From Mesoplasma syrphidae (GTDB taxonomy: Bacteria > Bacillota_I > Bacilli_A > Mycoplasmatales > Mycoplasmataceae), in NCBI RefSeq assembly GCF_002843565.1, contig NZ_CP025257.1, positions 744,001 to 808,000 of the forward strand: 64,000 nt of DNA. The letters are read 5' to 3'. A program made the translations under genes and the position numbers. Shown here one piece after another: positions 9,706 through 20,258 of the stretch; position 1 is the first letter of the stretch, and each line of letters starts with the position of its first letter. The notes beneath the pieces were generated by a model that was given only the letters and a program-made list of their open reading frames with translations, had not been told where the DNA came from and did no database searches.

Positions 9706-12700
9706 TTATCTTTTACCAGCAACAATACTATTATATTTGTCGACTAAATAATCGTCAACGCGTCCATGATACTGAAAGGCTAATTTTTTATCAGCGGGAT
9801 CATAACCAGCATCTTTTTGCACAGTAATTGGCTTATATAAATTTTCATAATTGCGATATGTGCCTTCCTCACTAACCATTTCTTCCATTGATTCAACAAA
9901 GGGTGAAGTGATTCCAGCGTAATCTGTCAAGTGCGTTGATTTTTCAAATAAGAAATTTAAAAACTTGTACGATAATTCAACATTTCTTGTATCTGTTGAA
10001 ATTACAACATTATCTGAGAAAACATTAGTTCCTTCTTTACGACCATTAGTTTCTGCATTTGGGCGTCCGTAAATATAACTTACAAATTCGTTATCTTTTT
10101 GACTATCTTTTTGTTCTTTAAGAGTTTCTTCATCGTCAAGTTCAGCATCTCCATTATAAACAGCGTTGGCAAATGCTGCATCTCCATTATACATCATTGC
10201 AAAATCAAAAAATCCTAAGGCCACTTTATTAATTAAGTCATCTCCATTTAAAGATACTGATTTAGATTGAACCAACTCAGTAACCTTATCTTTAACTTGA
10301 TCAATTTCAGCATTAGTATCTAAGTTGACTTTTTGAAATTGTACTTGCGCTGCTGCTGCAAAAATATTTTTGGGATCACTATTTAACGCTACACGTTTTT
10401 TAGCAGCTGCAGCTTTTCATAAAATATCTCACGATAATGTATTATTATCAATTTGCCCTTTGTCGTTTAGCTGTACTCCATTATCTTTCAAGAAATTCAC
10501 ATTGTCTGGAGTTGGATTAACAACAATCACCAAATCTCCTCAAAAGTAAGGTAATGCATACTCCAAAATTGATCCTGCAATTGCTTCATTTTTTTCTAAA
10601 TTATTTACTCATGTTGCTTGATTATGTTCAGTTTCTTTAACTTTTGACTGATACATAACATCTAATAATGAACTTTCAATTTCACGACGTTTAGACTCTT
10701 CTTTAGTACTTTCAGGTGTTGGGTTAAGTTCTCCATTATTAACAGTTCCGCGAACATTTAACTTCGAATAATCCAGTTTCATCAAACGACCTTCTTCACT
10801 CATTTTTTGAACCATATAGTCACTTGGAACCATCACATCATAGTTGAAAGTATACAGTTTGTTGTACAAAGTTTCATTTGAATCATACTCCTGATAATTA
10901 ATTTTAACATTGTTAGCTTTTTCAAATTCTCCGATCAAAGCTGGGTCAATATATTCACCTCAATTGGCAACAACCAAATCATAAATATTATTCATCACAT
11001 AAGCAACAGTCAATCCAGCAAATGCTGAAGTTCCAATAAAGGCTACCAAAATTATTTTTCAACTTCGTGCTAAAAATCCTTTTGAATGTGAAATGGTATC
11101 AGGATTTGACGGAAAGAATTTTTCTTTGGTTTGCTCAATATGAGCTTGAACTTTTTGAATGTACACTTCCTTATTCAAAATACGTTGTTCATATTTGGTC
11201 GTTTTCATTTCCAAATAAGCGGCTCTTTTTTCAAGCAAAAAATTTTCCTTTTCTTGTGAATTGGCATGTCTAATTTGCTTATCAAACTTCGCTGTTATTG
11301 ACTTGCGAGAATAAACAACTGCATGAAAAATTTGTAACTTATCGTTTAGTTCCAAAATATATGAAGCATTTTTCTGTTTCAGTTCTTTTAATTGCTCAAC
11401 AACCATGCGCAAGCGATAATGATTTTTACCCTCTTCAACTTCAATTTTTCAATCTTCAAGTTCTTTGATTTTTTTAGCGTATCATGCTAAGGTTTTTTTA
11501 CTTGGATTAATTTCGGCTTTTAAATCCTTTTGATATGCCCTAATTTCTTTAGTAATTTTTGCAGCCTTTTTTTCGGCTACTTCATCACGATGTTCAATTC
11601 ATTCAATTTCATCACGTAAAAATGCAATTTTAATTTCTAGCTTTTCAATTTGAATTGTTAATTTTGCAGCCTTTTTAACATCGGCTTTTGTTAACAACAA
11701 TTGTTTTTCCAAATTTTGAGCTTTTTTTTCGGCTTTAGTCAATCTTGAATAATAACGCTTTTCTTTATTGATTTCGGATCTTAGCTTATATTGTTTTCAT
11801 TCCAATCGTGAAATGCGTTTATCATATTGTTGACTTGAAGCTAATCATATTTTGAATTTTAAAAAATAATAGCGTGCTCAAAGAGAAATCCTTCAAGTTC
11901 GAGTAATCTCAGTTTGAGTTTCAGTATTAATAATCAGCTCATTTAAACTTTTTCTTAGTTTTTGAATTTTTGAATTTTTATATGAGCCATTTTTAATTTT
12001 TTGTTTAACTTCTAAACGATGTTGTTTTGTCATTGTGACAGCATTTCATCCAATAATTGCCAAAACAATTACCAACACTAAAATAGTTCCAAAAGCAAAA
12101 ACATAGGGCTTAATTTTTTTGGCAGTATAAATAAATGATGAAACATTTATTTGATCTCCCCCAGTAAAGTAAGAAATAATAAAGTCATCAAAACTCATTG
12201 CAAATGCGATTGCAGTTGCTGTAATAATTGCTGGTTTTAAAATTGGCAAAATAACTTTAAATAGTACTTGAGTATTTTTAGCTCCTAAATCATATGACGC
12301 TTCAATCAAAGATTTATCTATTTTTCGTAAGCGAGGCATAACAGTTATTAATACATATGGTACGTTAAATGAAATATGCGCTAATATTAAAGTTACAATT
12401 CCAAATTTAAGTCCTGCCATTAAAAACACAATCATTAATGATACAGCGGTTACTACATCAGCATTAATCAGAGGAAGATTGGCAATCCCAAATCAGCTCT
12501 TTTGTGTAACCTTTTTTGTTCTACTTAATCCAATAGCTGCCATAGTCCCAATCACTACAGAAATAACTGTTGAAACAACAGCTACAAAAAGTGATGTAAT
12601 AATTGATTTAATAAACGGTGAGTTATTAAAAAACTTTGAGTATCAGTCAAAACTGAAATTTACTCATGAAGCAGTTGTTTCCCCACTATTAAATGAGAAA

Positions 12701-12777
12701 CCAATCATTACTAAAATTGGAATATATATAAAGGCAATAACTATTGCGAAGTAGCTACTCTTGAAGAATCTTTTCAT
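9706..12777 (-). CDS. potCD: polyamine ABC importer, fused permease and substrate-binding protein PotC-PotD (1023 aa)
   Basis: One frame, ATG start behind GGGAAG, no TAA/TAG. Residues 1 to about 250 are a PotC-type permease with six membrane segments and the coupling-loop region EASYDLGAKN. Residues about 250-570 are a Lys/Glu-rich coiled coil. A further membrane segment lies at about 574-592. Residues about 593-1023 are a PotD-type polyamine-binding domain (VPSDYMVQKM early, substrate-site stretch near the end). Fusion of PotC and PotD occurs in this bacterial group, so the binding protein is tethered outside the membrane and needs no lipid anchor. The coiled coil must lie in the cytoplasm. 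It overlaps potB by 37 nt. Confidence 0.9.
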
Positions 12778-13754
12778 TTTTTCTTCCCTTTCATTTCAAA
12801 TTTGCTACTAATTCCACGAATAATCAGCATCAGAGCAAAAATCATAATTGCTAAGACAACTGAAATTGCAGCTCCATATCCAAAATCATTTCCTTTTAAG
12901 AAATAAGATTCAATGACTGAGGAAATTAATTGAATTTTTCCATCTCCAATATAATGTACAATGATCAACGAAGTTGAAGCTTGAACAATTACTAAAGAAA
13001 ATCCCGTTAATACACCAGGCATTGAAGATCTAACCGTAATTGTTCAAAAAGTTTTCATTGGTGATGAACCCAAATCTAAAGAAGCCTCTTCTAAATCAAT
13101 TTGACGTGATTCCAACGAATCGTAAATTGGAGTAACTGCGAATGGCAAAAACATATAAACCATTCCTATGATAATTGCAATTGGTGTCCCAATTGCATTA
13201 GGCATTAATAAATAAAATAATGTTTGCAATCCTAATACTTTTAACAACATCGAAATTCAAATCGGCATTGTTATTAAAACTCACATGTTTTTAGCCAAAA
13301 TTTGCGAGCGAATTTGGGCCATCATTAAAGCAATTGGATATCCAATGAACACGCATAATAAAGCTGCTACTAAGGCATAAGCAATTGACATTAATAAGGC
13401 AATCATAATATTACTATCAGTAAACATTTTTAAGAATTTGGCAATTGTGATTTTAAACATAATTGCATCACCAGTTGGCTGAACAATTGCATAAATCACA
13501 ATTGATATTAAAGGTAAAATTACCAATGCTGTCATAACAATAAAGAACGGTAACAATATTGGTCAAATCTTTCCTTTGCTAAAATTGAAAAGCTTGGTTT
13601 TACCAAGAGACTTATTAAATTCAGCAACTTTAGATTTAATTTTACTGCGTTTTGCAGCAACAATTTGATCATCAATTGCTTCATCTAAATCTTCTTGATT
13701 AAAAACTGTTTTTTCAGCAGTAATTTCAAGTTCAAGATTTTTTTCTTGTTTCAT
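12741..13754 (-). CDS. potB: polyamine ABC importer permease PotB (337 aa)
   Basis: ATG start with AGGAG, TAG stop at 12741; the UGA at 12774 is read as Trp. About 65 N-terminal residues are polar and charged, an extension beyond usual PotB. Six hydrophobic segments follow, with the permease coupling motif EEASLDLGSSPMKTF. It works with PotC in the membrane to pass spermidine or putrescine, driven by PotA. It lies 24 nt after potA and overlaps potCD, so translation is probably coupled. Confidence 0.92.
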
Positions 13755-13778
13755 TAAGTTTTCTCCTATCTACTGGTG

Positions 13779-14837
13779 CTAATTGTCAATTTCTTTTCAC
13801 ATAACATGAATATCTTGAATTCCTCATTTAATTGAAACCTCTTCACCAACTTCGTGATTAGCTGTTGTATGAACTTTTCACAAACGGCCCTTTTTAGTTT
13901 CAATAAGAACTTCAGAGTATACTCCTTTAAATGTTGTGTTAACAACTGTTCCATTGAAGAAACCATTATTTGGTTTCTTAATTTTAATATCTTCTGAGCG
14001 AATTACAATATCAATATTTTCTTCATCTTCTCCAAAGTTAGTATCAACACAATCAAAAACTTTACTATCAAATTTGACTTTCTTATCTTCTAAAAATTTT
14101 CCATCTTGAATAACATTTGAAGAACCTACAAACTTTGCCACTCATAAATTTTCAGGCTCATTATAAATCTCTTCTGGTGTTCCAATTTGTTGAATATTTC
14201 CATTATTTAATACAACAATTCGGTCACTCATTGACAAAGCCTCTTCTTGATCATGAGAGACCATAATAAAAGTAATTCCAATTTCACGTTGTAAACGCTT
14301 TAATTCTTCTTGCATTGTTTTACGTAGCTGAACATCCAGTGCTGCCATTGGCTCATCTAAAAGCAAGACTTTTGGTTTCATAACCAATGCACGAGCAATT
14401 GCCACACGTTGCTTTTGACCACCCGATAAGTCCATAATTTTTTTGTTTTCAAAGCCTTCCAAACCAACTTGACGAATTTGCTTCATGACTTCACGTTCAA
14501 CCATGTCATTTTTAGTCTTTTTGTTGCGCAACCCAAACGCAATATTTTCAAAAACATCTAAATGTGGAAATAAAGCATATGATTGAAAAATTGTATTGAA
14601 TTGACGTTTATTAATTGGAATAGCCAAAAGGTCTTTTCCTTCAAAAAGAATCTGTCCACTATTAGGCTTTTCAAATCCTCCAATAATTCTTAAAGTCGTG
14701 GTTTTCCCACATCCAGATGGTCCTAAAAGAGTAATAAATTCTCCCTCATGAACATTAAAATTTATTCCTTTTAATACCACTTTTCCATCATAGTCTTTTG
14801 TGATATTTCTAATTTCCAAAATATTATTTTTTTCCAT
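13779..14837 (-). CDS. potA: polyamine ABC importer ATPase PotA (352 aa)
   Basis: ATG with AAGGAG. Walker [10 protein letters not shown] at residues 39-47, signature LSGGQKQR at 137-144, Walker B LLLDEP at 158-163. A C-terminal regulatory (TOBE-like) domain follows from about residue 235. Length matches PotA. It powers the PotB/PotC permease from the cytoplasmic face. First main gene of the potA-potB-potCD operon; preceded by a short leader ORF and hairpin. Confidence 0.95.
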
Positions 14838-14894
14838 TTCACTCTCTCCTTTTTAAATCTAAGTACATATTTAAAATCGTTAAGCACGACAAAA

Positions 14895-14919
14895 TAGAAG
14901 TCTATTAAATTGACTTCTA
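14895..14919 (-). promoter_or_regulatory. hairpin between leader ORF and potA
   Basis: An 8-bp inverted repeat TAGAAGTC/GACTTCTA with a 9-nt loop, followed on the minus strand by TTTT. Its first three bases are the stop codon of the leader ORF, so a ribosome ending there would block the stem. It could be an attenuator or a weak terminator. Confidence 0.5.
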
Positions 14920-15051
14920 CTTAAGGGAGAGACTTTCAGTTTCCAAGACTATTTCATGTCTTTTAGAACGAGCGATTACTATGTCTAATCATTTAAAAAT
15001 TAAGTATTGTTCTGTATTTGACAGTTGTTCTAATTTAATCATCTTTTTCAT
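14917..15051 (-). CDS. 44-codon leader ORF upstream of potA
   Basis: ATG at 15051 behind AAAGGGG, TAG stop at 14917, with one UGA(Trp). It begins MKKMIKLEQLSN and is charged, soluble and without a membrane segment. It ends 79 nt before potA, with the stop codon forming the base of a hairpin. The good ribosome site argues for translation. Either a leader peptide that senses polyamines through ribosome position, or a small protein of unknown function. Confidence 0.55.
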
Positions 15052-15106
15052 AGCAATCAGCCCCTTTCTTTTTCTAAATAATTGTATAACATTTTTTTAG
15101 AAAAAG

Positions 15107-15135
15107 AAAAAAATAGCGCTTTATGCGCTATTTTT
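15107..15135. terminator. bidirectional terminator
   Basis: TAGCGC/GCGCTA hairpin (15114-15130) flanked by seven A and five T. It ends the minus-strand secreted-protein gene and shields the pot promoter region. Confidence 0.85.
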
Positions 15136-15150
15136 AAAATATATTAAAAC

Positions 15151-15813
15151 CTATTCGTCAATGAAGCCACTTATAGTCACTCTATTTCCAATATTAACGT
15201 AATAATTTGATGGTACATATACATTAGAAGTTTCTAAATCTGTCATAAAGATAAATTGAAAAACTACTTTATCATTTTTGTTATAATAAGATATTCCTGA
15301 TCTAAGATTAAAACGAATCACAGCAGGATCACTTGGTCAAGCATGCTCAAAATTCATTACTTCTTTTGTAGCAAAACTTGCATTACCAAACTCTTCACGT
15401 ACTTCGCCATCATATGGTTTTATAAATTCACGAGATTCAGCAAAATAAGACCTATTATAAAAGTCTATTCCATTTAAAGTATATCTATCATAAATATTAA
15501 CTGGATTGAAATCATTATGAACATTAACTCATTCCACATTAGTATATTTAATATTTGTTTCAATGTCATAGATAAAGGTTTTTTTACTTGGCATTTGAGG
15601 AGATGCCGAAGTAACTTTCATAACATTTTCTCCCTCTTGTCCATTTGGAGTAAAATATTTTGATGCAGAGAATCATGCTGGATGATCCGGACTATTTTTT
15701 TCTTTTATTTGATTAACTTTTTCATTTGGATTATTTGCACTTCCCATTAATGCAACAGGAATAACTGAACCACTAACTAGTGCTCCAGTAACTAAACTTA
15801 ATAATAGTTTCAT
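15151..15813 (-). CDS. secreted protein with signal peptide (220 aa)
   Basis: ATG at 15813 behind AAAGGA, TAG at 15151. Residues 1-24 form a signal peptide (MKLLLSLVTGALVSG then a hydrophobic stretch) without a lipobox Cys. The mature part is polar and rich in aromatic residues and beta-type sequence. Several Trp are UGA, so the frame looks broken under the standard code. It has its own terminator 16 nt downstream and stands alone. No family recognised. Confidence 0.8.
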
Positions 15814-15875
15814 ATCAATATTCCTTTCGTCCAACCACACCCACCCGATAATTTCATTATATGCTTTTAAAAAAT

Positions 15876-15900
15876 AAAAAGTCTCTTTTTGAGACTTTTT
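15876..15900. terminator. terminator after the 82-aa gene
   Basis: AAAAAGTCTC/GAGACTTTTT palindrome, 18 nt past the TAA of the small acidic protein gene. It can work in both directions. Confidence 0.8.
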
Positions 15901-15917
15901 ATTTTTTAAAATTTTTA

Positions 15918-16166
15918 TTAATCAATATTCTTCATATATATTAATTTTTTAAAAACAGTTGAATAAATTAATAACATATTGGTTGTTTTCGATGCCAATG
16001 TTACATTAGCCATCGCGTGAACTAACTCACTATCCTTAGCACCCATTAGATTAAATGAATTAATTTCGCTGACCTCTTCTTCAGCACAATTACAAGTTAA
16101 TAGTACTTCCTTAATTTCTTCTTCTAATTTTTGCAAATCTACTTCAAATTCATTAACTTTTGTCAT
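15918..16166 (-). CDS. small acidic helical protein (82 aa)
   Basis: ATG behind AAAGGAG, TAA stop. It has an acidic N-terminal helix (about residues 8-24), a CNCAEEE stretch, then a helical C-terminal half. No membrane segment. It overlaps the end of the HAD phosphatase gene by 14 nt, so the two are cotranscribed and translation is probably coupled. Family not recognised. Confidence 0.75.
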   Translation of the reverse strand: MTKVNEFEVDLQKLEEEIKEVLLTCNCAEEEVSEINSFNLMGAKDSELVHAMANVTLASKTTNMLLIYSTVFKKLIYMKNID

Positions 16167-17004
16167 TGTTTGACTCCTTTAAATTAAATACATTATCAAA
16201 TAAATATTGACCAACACCACCATCAGTACATTGCGAAGTTATTGCATTGGCACATGATTTAATATGCTGATTAGCGTTTCCCATAGCTACTCCATGACCA
16301 GCTCATTTAATTGCATCAAGATCATTTTCCCCATCACCAAAGTAAATAACTTCATCGGCTGTAATGCCAAGTTCTTCAATAACTTTTTTTAATCCTTCTG
16401 CTTTATTAACTCCAATTGGATTAATCTCAATATTTTGTTTTGCATCATTAACATAGCTAAAAGCAAATACTGAATAACCCTTAGTCTCAGCTTCCGCACG
16501 CATTTTTATCATATGCTCATTTCGCCCAAAAACAATAAATTTAGTAATCGGTGAAACAAACCCTTCACTTTTTTTATATCGCAGCATTTTGCGACGACTA
16601 CGGATTCACATGAAAATATTAAAAGCAGAAAATCGTACATTTTTATATGCAACTTTTTCATTTTCTGAATATGCAAAAACTTTTGCTTTATATTTTTTAG
16701 CAATTTCAAAAATTCAACGAGACTCTTCATCTTTAAAAATTTTAGTATATTCAATGGTAATTTGTCCATCAGCTTCAAACCTAAAAACTTGGCCACCATT
16801 TTGTGCTACAAATGGAAGTCCCGTATTCATAATGCCAAGTTCTTTAGCAATATTTCCAATTGTCGAAATGTTTCTTCCTGTTGCAATAACAACTGGTATA
16901 TTTAATTCCTTTGCTTTGGCAATTGCTGCTTTGGTCAATGGATGAATTCCCCGACTATGACGATATACTGTACCATCAACATCTACTACAATTAATTTAT
17001 ACAT
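16153..17004 (-). CDS. Cof-type HAD-IIB phosphatase (283 aa)
   Basis: Motif I DVDGT at residues 8-12 (nucleophile Asp8, acid Asp10), motif II in VVIATGRN, conserved Lys before the cap return, and motif IV GDGENDLDAIKWAG, with the usual VAMGNA tail. Length matches the family. Such cytoplasmic enzymes dephosphorylate sugar phosphates or other small phosphates; the substrate cannot be told from sequence. One of three paralogues in the window (also near 18.5-19.3 kb and 49.3-50.2 kb). Confidence 0.92.
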
Positions 17005-17103
17005 TGAATTACCTCATTTCTTTATATTATTAATTATAACAAATTAAAAATATACAATTTATCTATTATTTAGTATCATTTATATATGACTAGGAGATAC
17101 ATA

Positions 17104-17466
17104 ATGGAATTTATGGAGCTAATTGCCGCAGCTCAAAGTTGCGAAACCAGTATTATTGAAATTATTAACAGTGATGAGCAAAGTGAAACTGAATTTAAGG
17201 AATTTGCAATTGAAGAGGTCCAACATTTAGCGACACTGTTTAAAACTTTTTTAGTTGAATTGGACAAAAAAGAAGAAAGTGTCGATACTTTATGATTTAG
17301 TGCAAGTAAATTGGTCTATGAGTATATTGAATTTGAAACAAAATACGAATTAGAAGAAGATGTTGAATTAGAGACTATTGAGGATGTAAAAATTTTTCGC
17401 TTTCAGGTATTAGAATTCTTTTCATCATTTTTTGATGAAAGTGAAGATTTGGATCAGAATGTGTAA
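17104..17466 (+). CDS. acidic protein of unknown function (120 aa)
   Basis: One of only two intact plus-strand genes. The ATG at 17104 is chosen because AGGAG lies 9 nt upstream; an upstream in-frame ATG at 17086 has no such site. Strongly acidic and helical, with many Glu and Asp and no membrane segment. TAA stop, followed at once by a terminator. Divergent from the HAD phosphatase gene. No family recognised. Confidence 0.8.
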
Positions 17467-17470
17467 CACA

Positions 17471-17497
17471 AAAAAGAGGTACTCATACCTCTTTTTT
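17471..17497 (+). terminator. terminator of the 120-aa protein gene
   Basis: AAAAAGAGGTA/TACCTCTTTTTT hairpin 5 nt after the stop, followed by T on the plus strand. Confidence 0.85.
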
Positions 17498-18123
17498 AAA
17501 CCATAATGTTGATTTAAATACGGTTTAACCGTTATATGAATATTCAGTTTTGTTTTTTAATATTAAATATTTACTTTATTCAATACCTTTACCGTGTTCG
17601 ATTTCACAAAGGCAATATGTTTATCATGATATTTTTCATAATATATTACCTATTCTTTCCAGACAATAAATTTAGAAGTTTTGAATGGCTAATAAATAGC
17701 TTACGAAACTATTTTTGGACTGACTACCGTGATTAGTCTTCATCTATATGCCGTAGCAATCTACTAAATTATATTTATCGCTGATTAGACTTAATGAATG
17801 TAAGTCTTTTAAATCGTTGGATCACTCCATTTGGCAATTACAGCAATTAAAATATTCTTTATAAACAAATTATGTGTTTTTAAAACCATTTCTAACAACC
17901 TCATTTCTGCGGCTAATCTTTATTCAGTTTTAATAAGCCCTAAGGCTTGAAAGTGTACATTGGTATATTTCTCCTAACTTAAAATTTTATACTAATATAT
18001 AATTTTAAATTCCCGCAATTTCGTAATTAATAATAGGACAAATGTCATACTATCAACTCCTTTCGGAAGAAAACCTCTTCTCACTTTTATTTAATCACTT
18101 TAAAAAAATAAATCAAGATTAAT
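17498..18123. other. intergenic stretch with possible gene remnant
   Basis: About 625 bases with no intact gene. On the minus strand, two very short ORFs (18 and 6 codons; starts near 18044 and 17960) each follow a good ribosome site (AAAGGAG and TTAGGAG). After them come coding-like patches in shifting frames, for example one containing RLAAEMRLLEMVLKTHN and one containing HIAFVKSNTVKVLNK, broken by stops and frame changes. This looks like a decayed gene; I cannot name it. Confidence 0.35.
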
Positions 18124-18159
18124 AATTAAAAAAACTTCCACAAAGAAGTTTTTTTAATT
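18124..18159. terminator. terminator of trxA
   Basis: 15-bp palindrome (arms end AAAAACTTC/GAAGTTTTT) with a CACAAA loop. It overlaps the trxA stop codon and is flanked by A and T runs, so it can act in both directions. Confidence 0.85.
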
Positions 18160-18469
18160 ATTTTACAAATTCTTCCAACTGATTTTTTGCCATAAACCCT
18201 GTGTGTTTTTTAGCAGCTTTTCCTTCTTTAAAAGTCATTAATGCCGGAATTGACATAATTTGATATTCTAACGCAAGGTCGGAATTAGAATCAACATCAA
18301 CATCCAAAAATGTTACACCTTGAGTCTCCTCAGCTAATTGGTGAACGAATGGAGCCAACATTTTACATGGTCCACATCATTGGGCATTAAAGTCTACAAA
18401 TACATTTTTTTCAGTAGCGATAATTTTATCGAACTGTTCTTTTGATGTAATTTTAATAATATTTGACAT
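18158..18469 (-). CDS. trxA: thioredoxin (103 aa)
   Basis: ATG behind AAAGGAG, TAA stop. The active site WCGPC is at residues 31-35 with its Trp encoded by UGA, direct evidence for code 4. The cis-Pro region MSIPALMTF follows at about residue 76. Full length for thioredoxin. Cytoplasmic disulfide reductase. It lies 17 nt after a HAD phosphatase gene with no terminator between them, so they are probably cotranscribed. Confidence 0.96.
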
Positions 18470-18486
18470 AATATCTCCTTTTTTAA

Positions 18487-19320
18487 TTATTTTAATACGT
18501 TTTTATAAATATAATTAGCAACTCCATCATCATCGTTACTATCTTCAGTAACATCTTGAGCAATATCTTTTAATGAACTAATTGCATTGCTAAGAGCTAC
18601 TCCCATATCAACTGCTTCAAACATTGGAAAATCATTTGGACCATCACCAAATGCATACGTTTTGACAGTATCATCTAGTTTAAGATAATCTTTAATTTTT
18701 TTAACAGCATAGCCTTTGCTAATATTTTTAGGACATATTTCAATAACTCTTTCCGTATATACATGAATATCTGAGTTTTTGCCAAACCTAGTTTTAATGT
18801 CTTTAATAGCAGATTCGGATTCTGCTGTTGTTGTTCCTTTTTTTAACACAATTGTCAAATGCGAAATTGGCTTATTAATTTCTTCAGCACTTGCAGCAAC
18901 GACATAATCAGTTGCCATCATTTGTGCTCAATACATTGACATTTTTCCTTCATTAAAAACATAAGTTGTGTCATCTCCATAAAAATGAACTTTGGCTTTG
19001 TATGTTTCATAGAATGTATCAAAAACTGCCTTAACTAATTCTTTAGATAAAAACTCATTAACTATTCATTTTTTATTTCTAAAGTCAAAAATTTGTGAAC
19101 CATTATTACCAGCACAAATTCCACCAATTTCTTCTAAACCCAAACGTTTACCTTGATCTAAAATATCTTTTGTAGATCTTGCTGTGATTGGAACTAACAA
19201 AATACCTTGCTCATGCAGATCTTTAACAACCTGTTTAGTCTTTTTAGAAAAATAATGATTATTTCGTAATAAAGTTGAATCTAAATCAGAAAATATAATT
19301 GTTTTCCCCTTATAGTTCAT
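18487..19320 (-). CDS. Cof-type HAD-IIB phosphatase (277 aa)
   Basis: ATG behind AGGGG, UGA(Trp) codons inside, TAA stop. Motif I is SDLDST (residues 11-16, Asp12/Asp14), motif II is VPITARS, motif IV is FGDGPNDFPMFEA, and the tail has VALSNA. Full length. Cytoplasmic small-molecule phosphatase, substrate unknown. It lies in front of trxA. Confidence 0.92.
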
Positions 19321-19427
19321 AAATTCACCCCTTCTGACTTATATTGATTATACATTATCATAAAGAAAAATATCATCACTTACAATTATTAAAATAATGT
19401 ATATTTAAAATCTGCGAAAACTCTAGT

Positions 19428-20258
19428 TTAATAATTTTTGATTAAAACTTCTTCGACTTTACCTCGCTCAGCACCTTTAGAATTAATACTTCTACGTGCA
19501 TAAATTACATCAATTTTATAGTTTTTATATATCTCCCTTATTAGTTCAGTATTGTGATTAGAAACCATAAAAAATGCACCCTTACGATCAATTTCTTCAC
19601 ATACTAATGCTAATTTTTTTTGATGATAAGTTCCAAAACTTTCTTTATTATATTCAACGAACGTATCCTTTTTTATTTTATCGTACGGTGGGTCAATATA
19701 TACAAAATCTCTAGGTTTTATTTTGTTCAAAATACTTTCAAAGTCACTACATTCAACTTTAGAAGATTTTAAAAATTTCGATACCTGTCTTAAATTATCA
19801 TTATCAACAACATTTGGCGCATTAAGTTCTTGATTCCAGGGAACATTAAATTCGCCCTTGGAATTAACACGATGCATCCCATTGAAACATGTTTTATTAA
19901 TAAAAAGTGTTCTAGCAGCTCTTCAAACTTTTGTAGTATTCTTTTTGTAATCAAAGTCTCTATCAGCATTTCTAAGTTCATAATAAAAGAATTCTGGAGA
20001 CTCATTATAACTTTTTTTAAACTCATCAATTTGTTTAATTAAGGCGGAAGGCCTATTTCTAACTACAGCATAAAAATCTACAAGTTCCTTATTCAAATCA
20101 GATAAGAACATCACTTTAGGTTTATTAGCTATTTCAAATGCTAAAGCTCCACCACCAAAAAAAGGTTCAAAATAGTTGTTAAAACTTTCTGGTATATTAT
20201 GTTTCAATTCCTCTAATAGTTGAGATTTACCTCCAACTCATTTCAATATTGGTTTCAT
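19428..20258 (-). CDS. GATC-type DNA adenine N6-methyltransferase of a type II R-M system (276 aa)
   Basis: It begins MKPILKWVGGKSQLL, the class-typical start. The AdoMet motif FEPFFGGG is at residues 30-37 and the catalytic DPPY at 189-192, the order of alpha-group (Dam/DpnM) enzymes. ATG overlaps the stop of the endonuclease gene (TAATG), so the pair is translationally coupled. Together with the DpnII-like partner it should methylate adenine in GATC and protect the chromosome. UGA(Trp) codons show that it is adapted to code 4. Confidence 0.92.

Noticed and set aside
12774-12776. Stop codon of potB at this UGA
   Set aside because: UGA is Trp here; the frame continues to TAG at 12741 and overlaps potCD, which is plausible for a coupled operon.
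1980-14837. Apparent chain of broken genes and pseudogenes in the surface-protein and pot regions
   Set aside because: All breaks are UGA in one continuous frame with no TAA or TAG, so they are intact genes under code 4.
17536-17736. 66-codon hydrophobic frame on the plus strand
   Set aside because: No ribosome site, odd composition, and it crosses minus-strand coding-like patches of a probable decayed gene.
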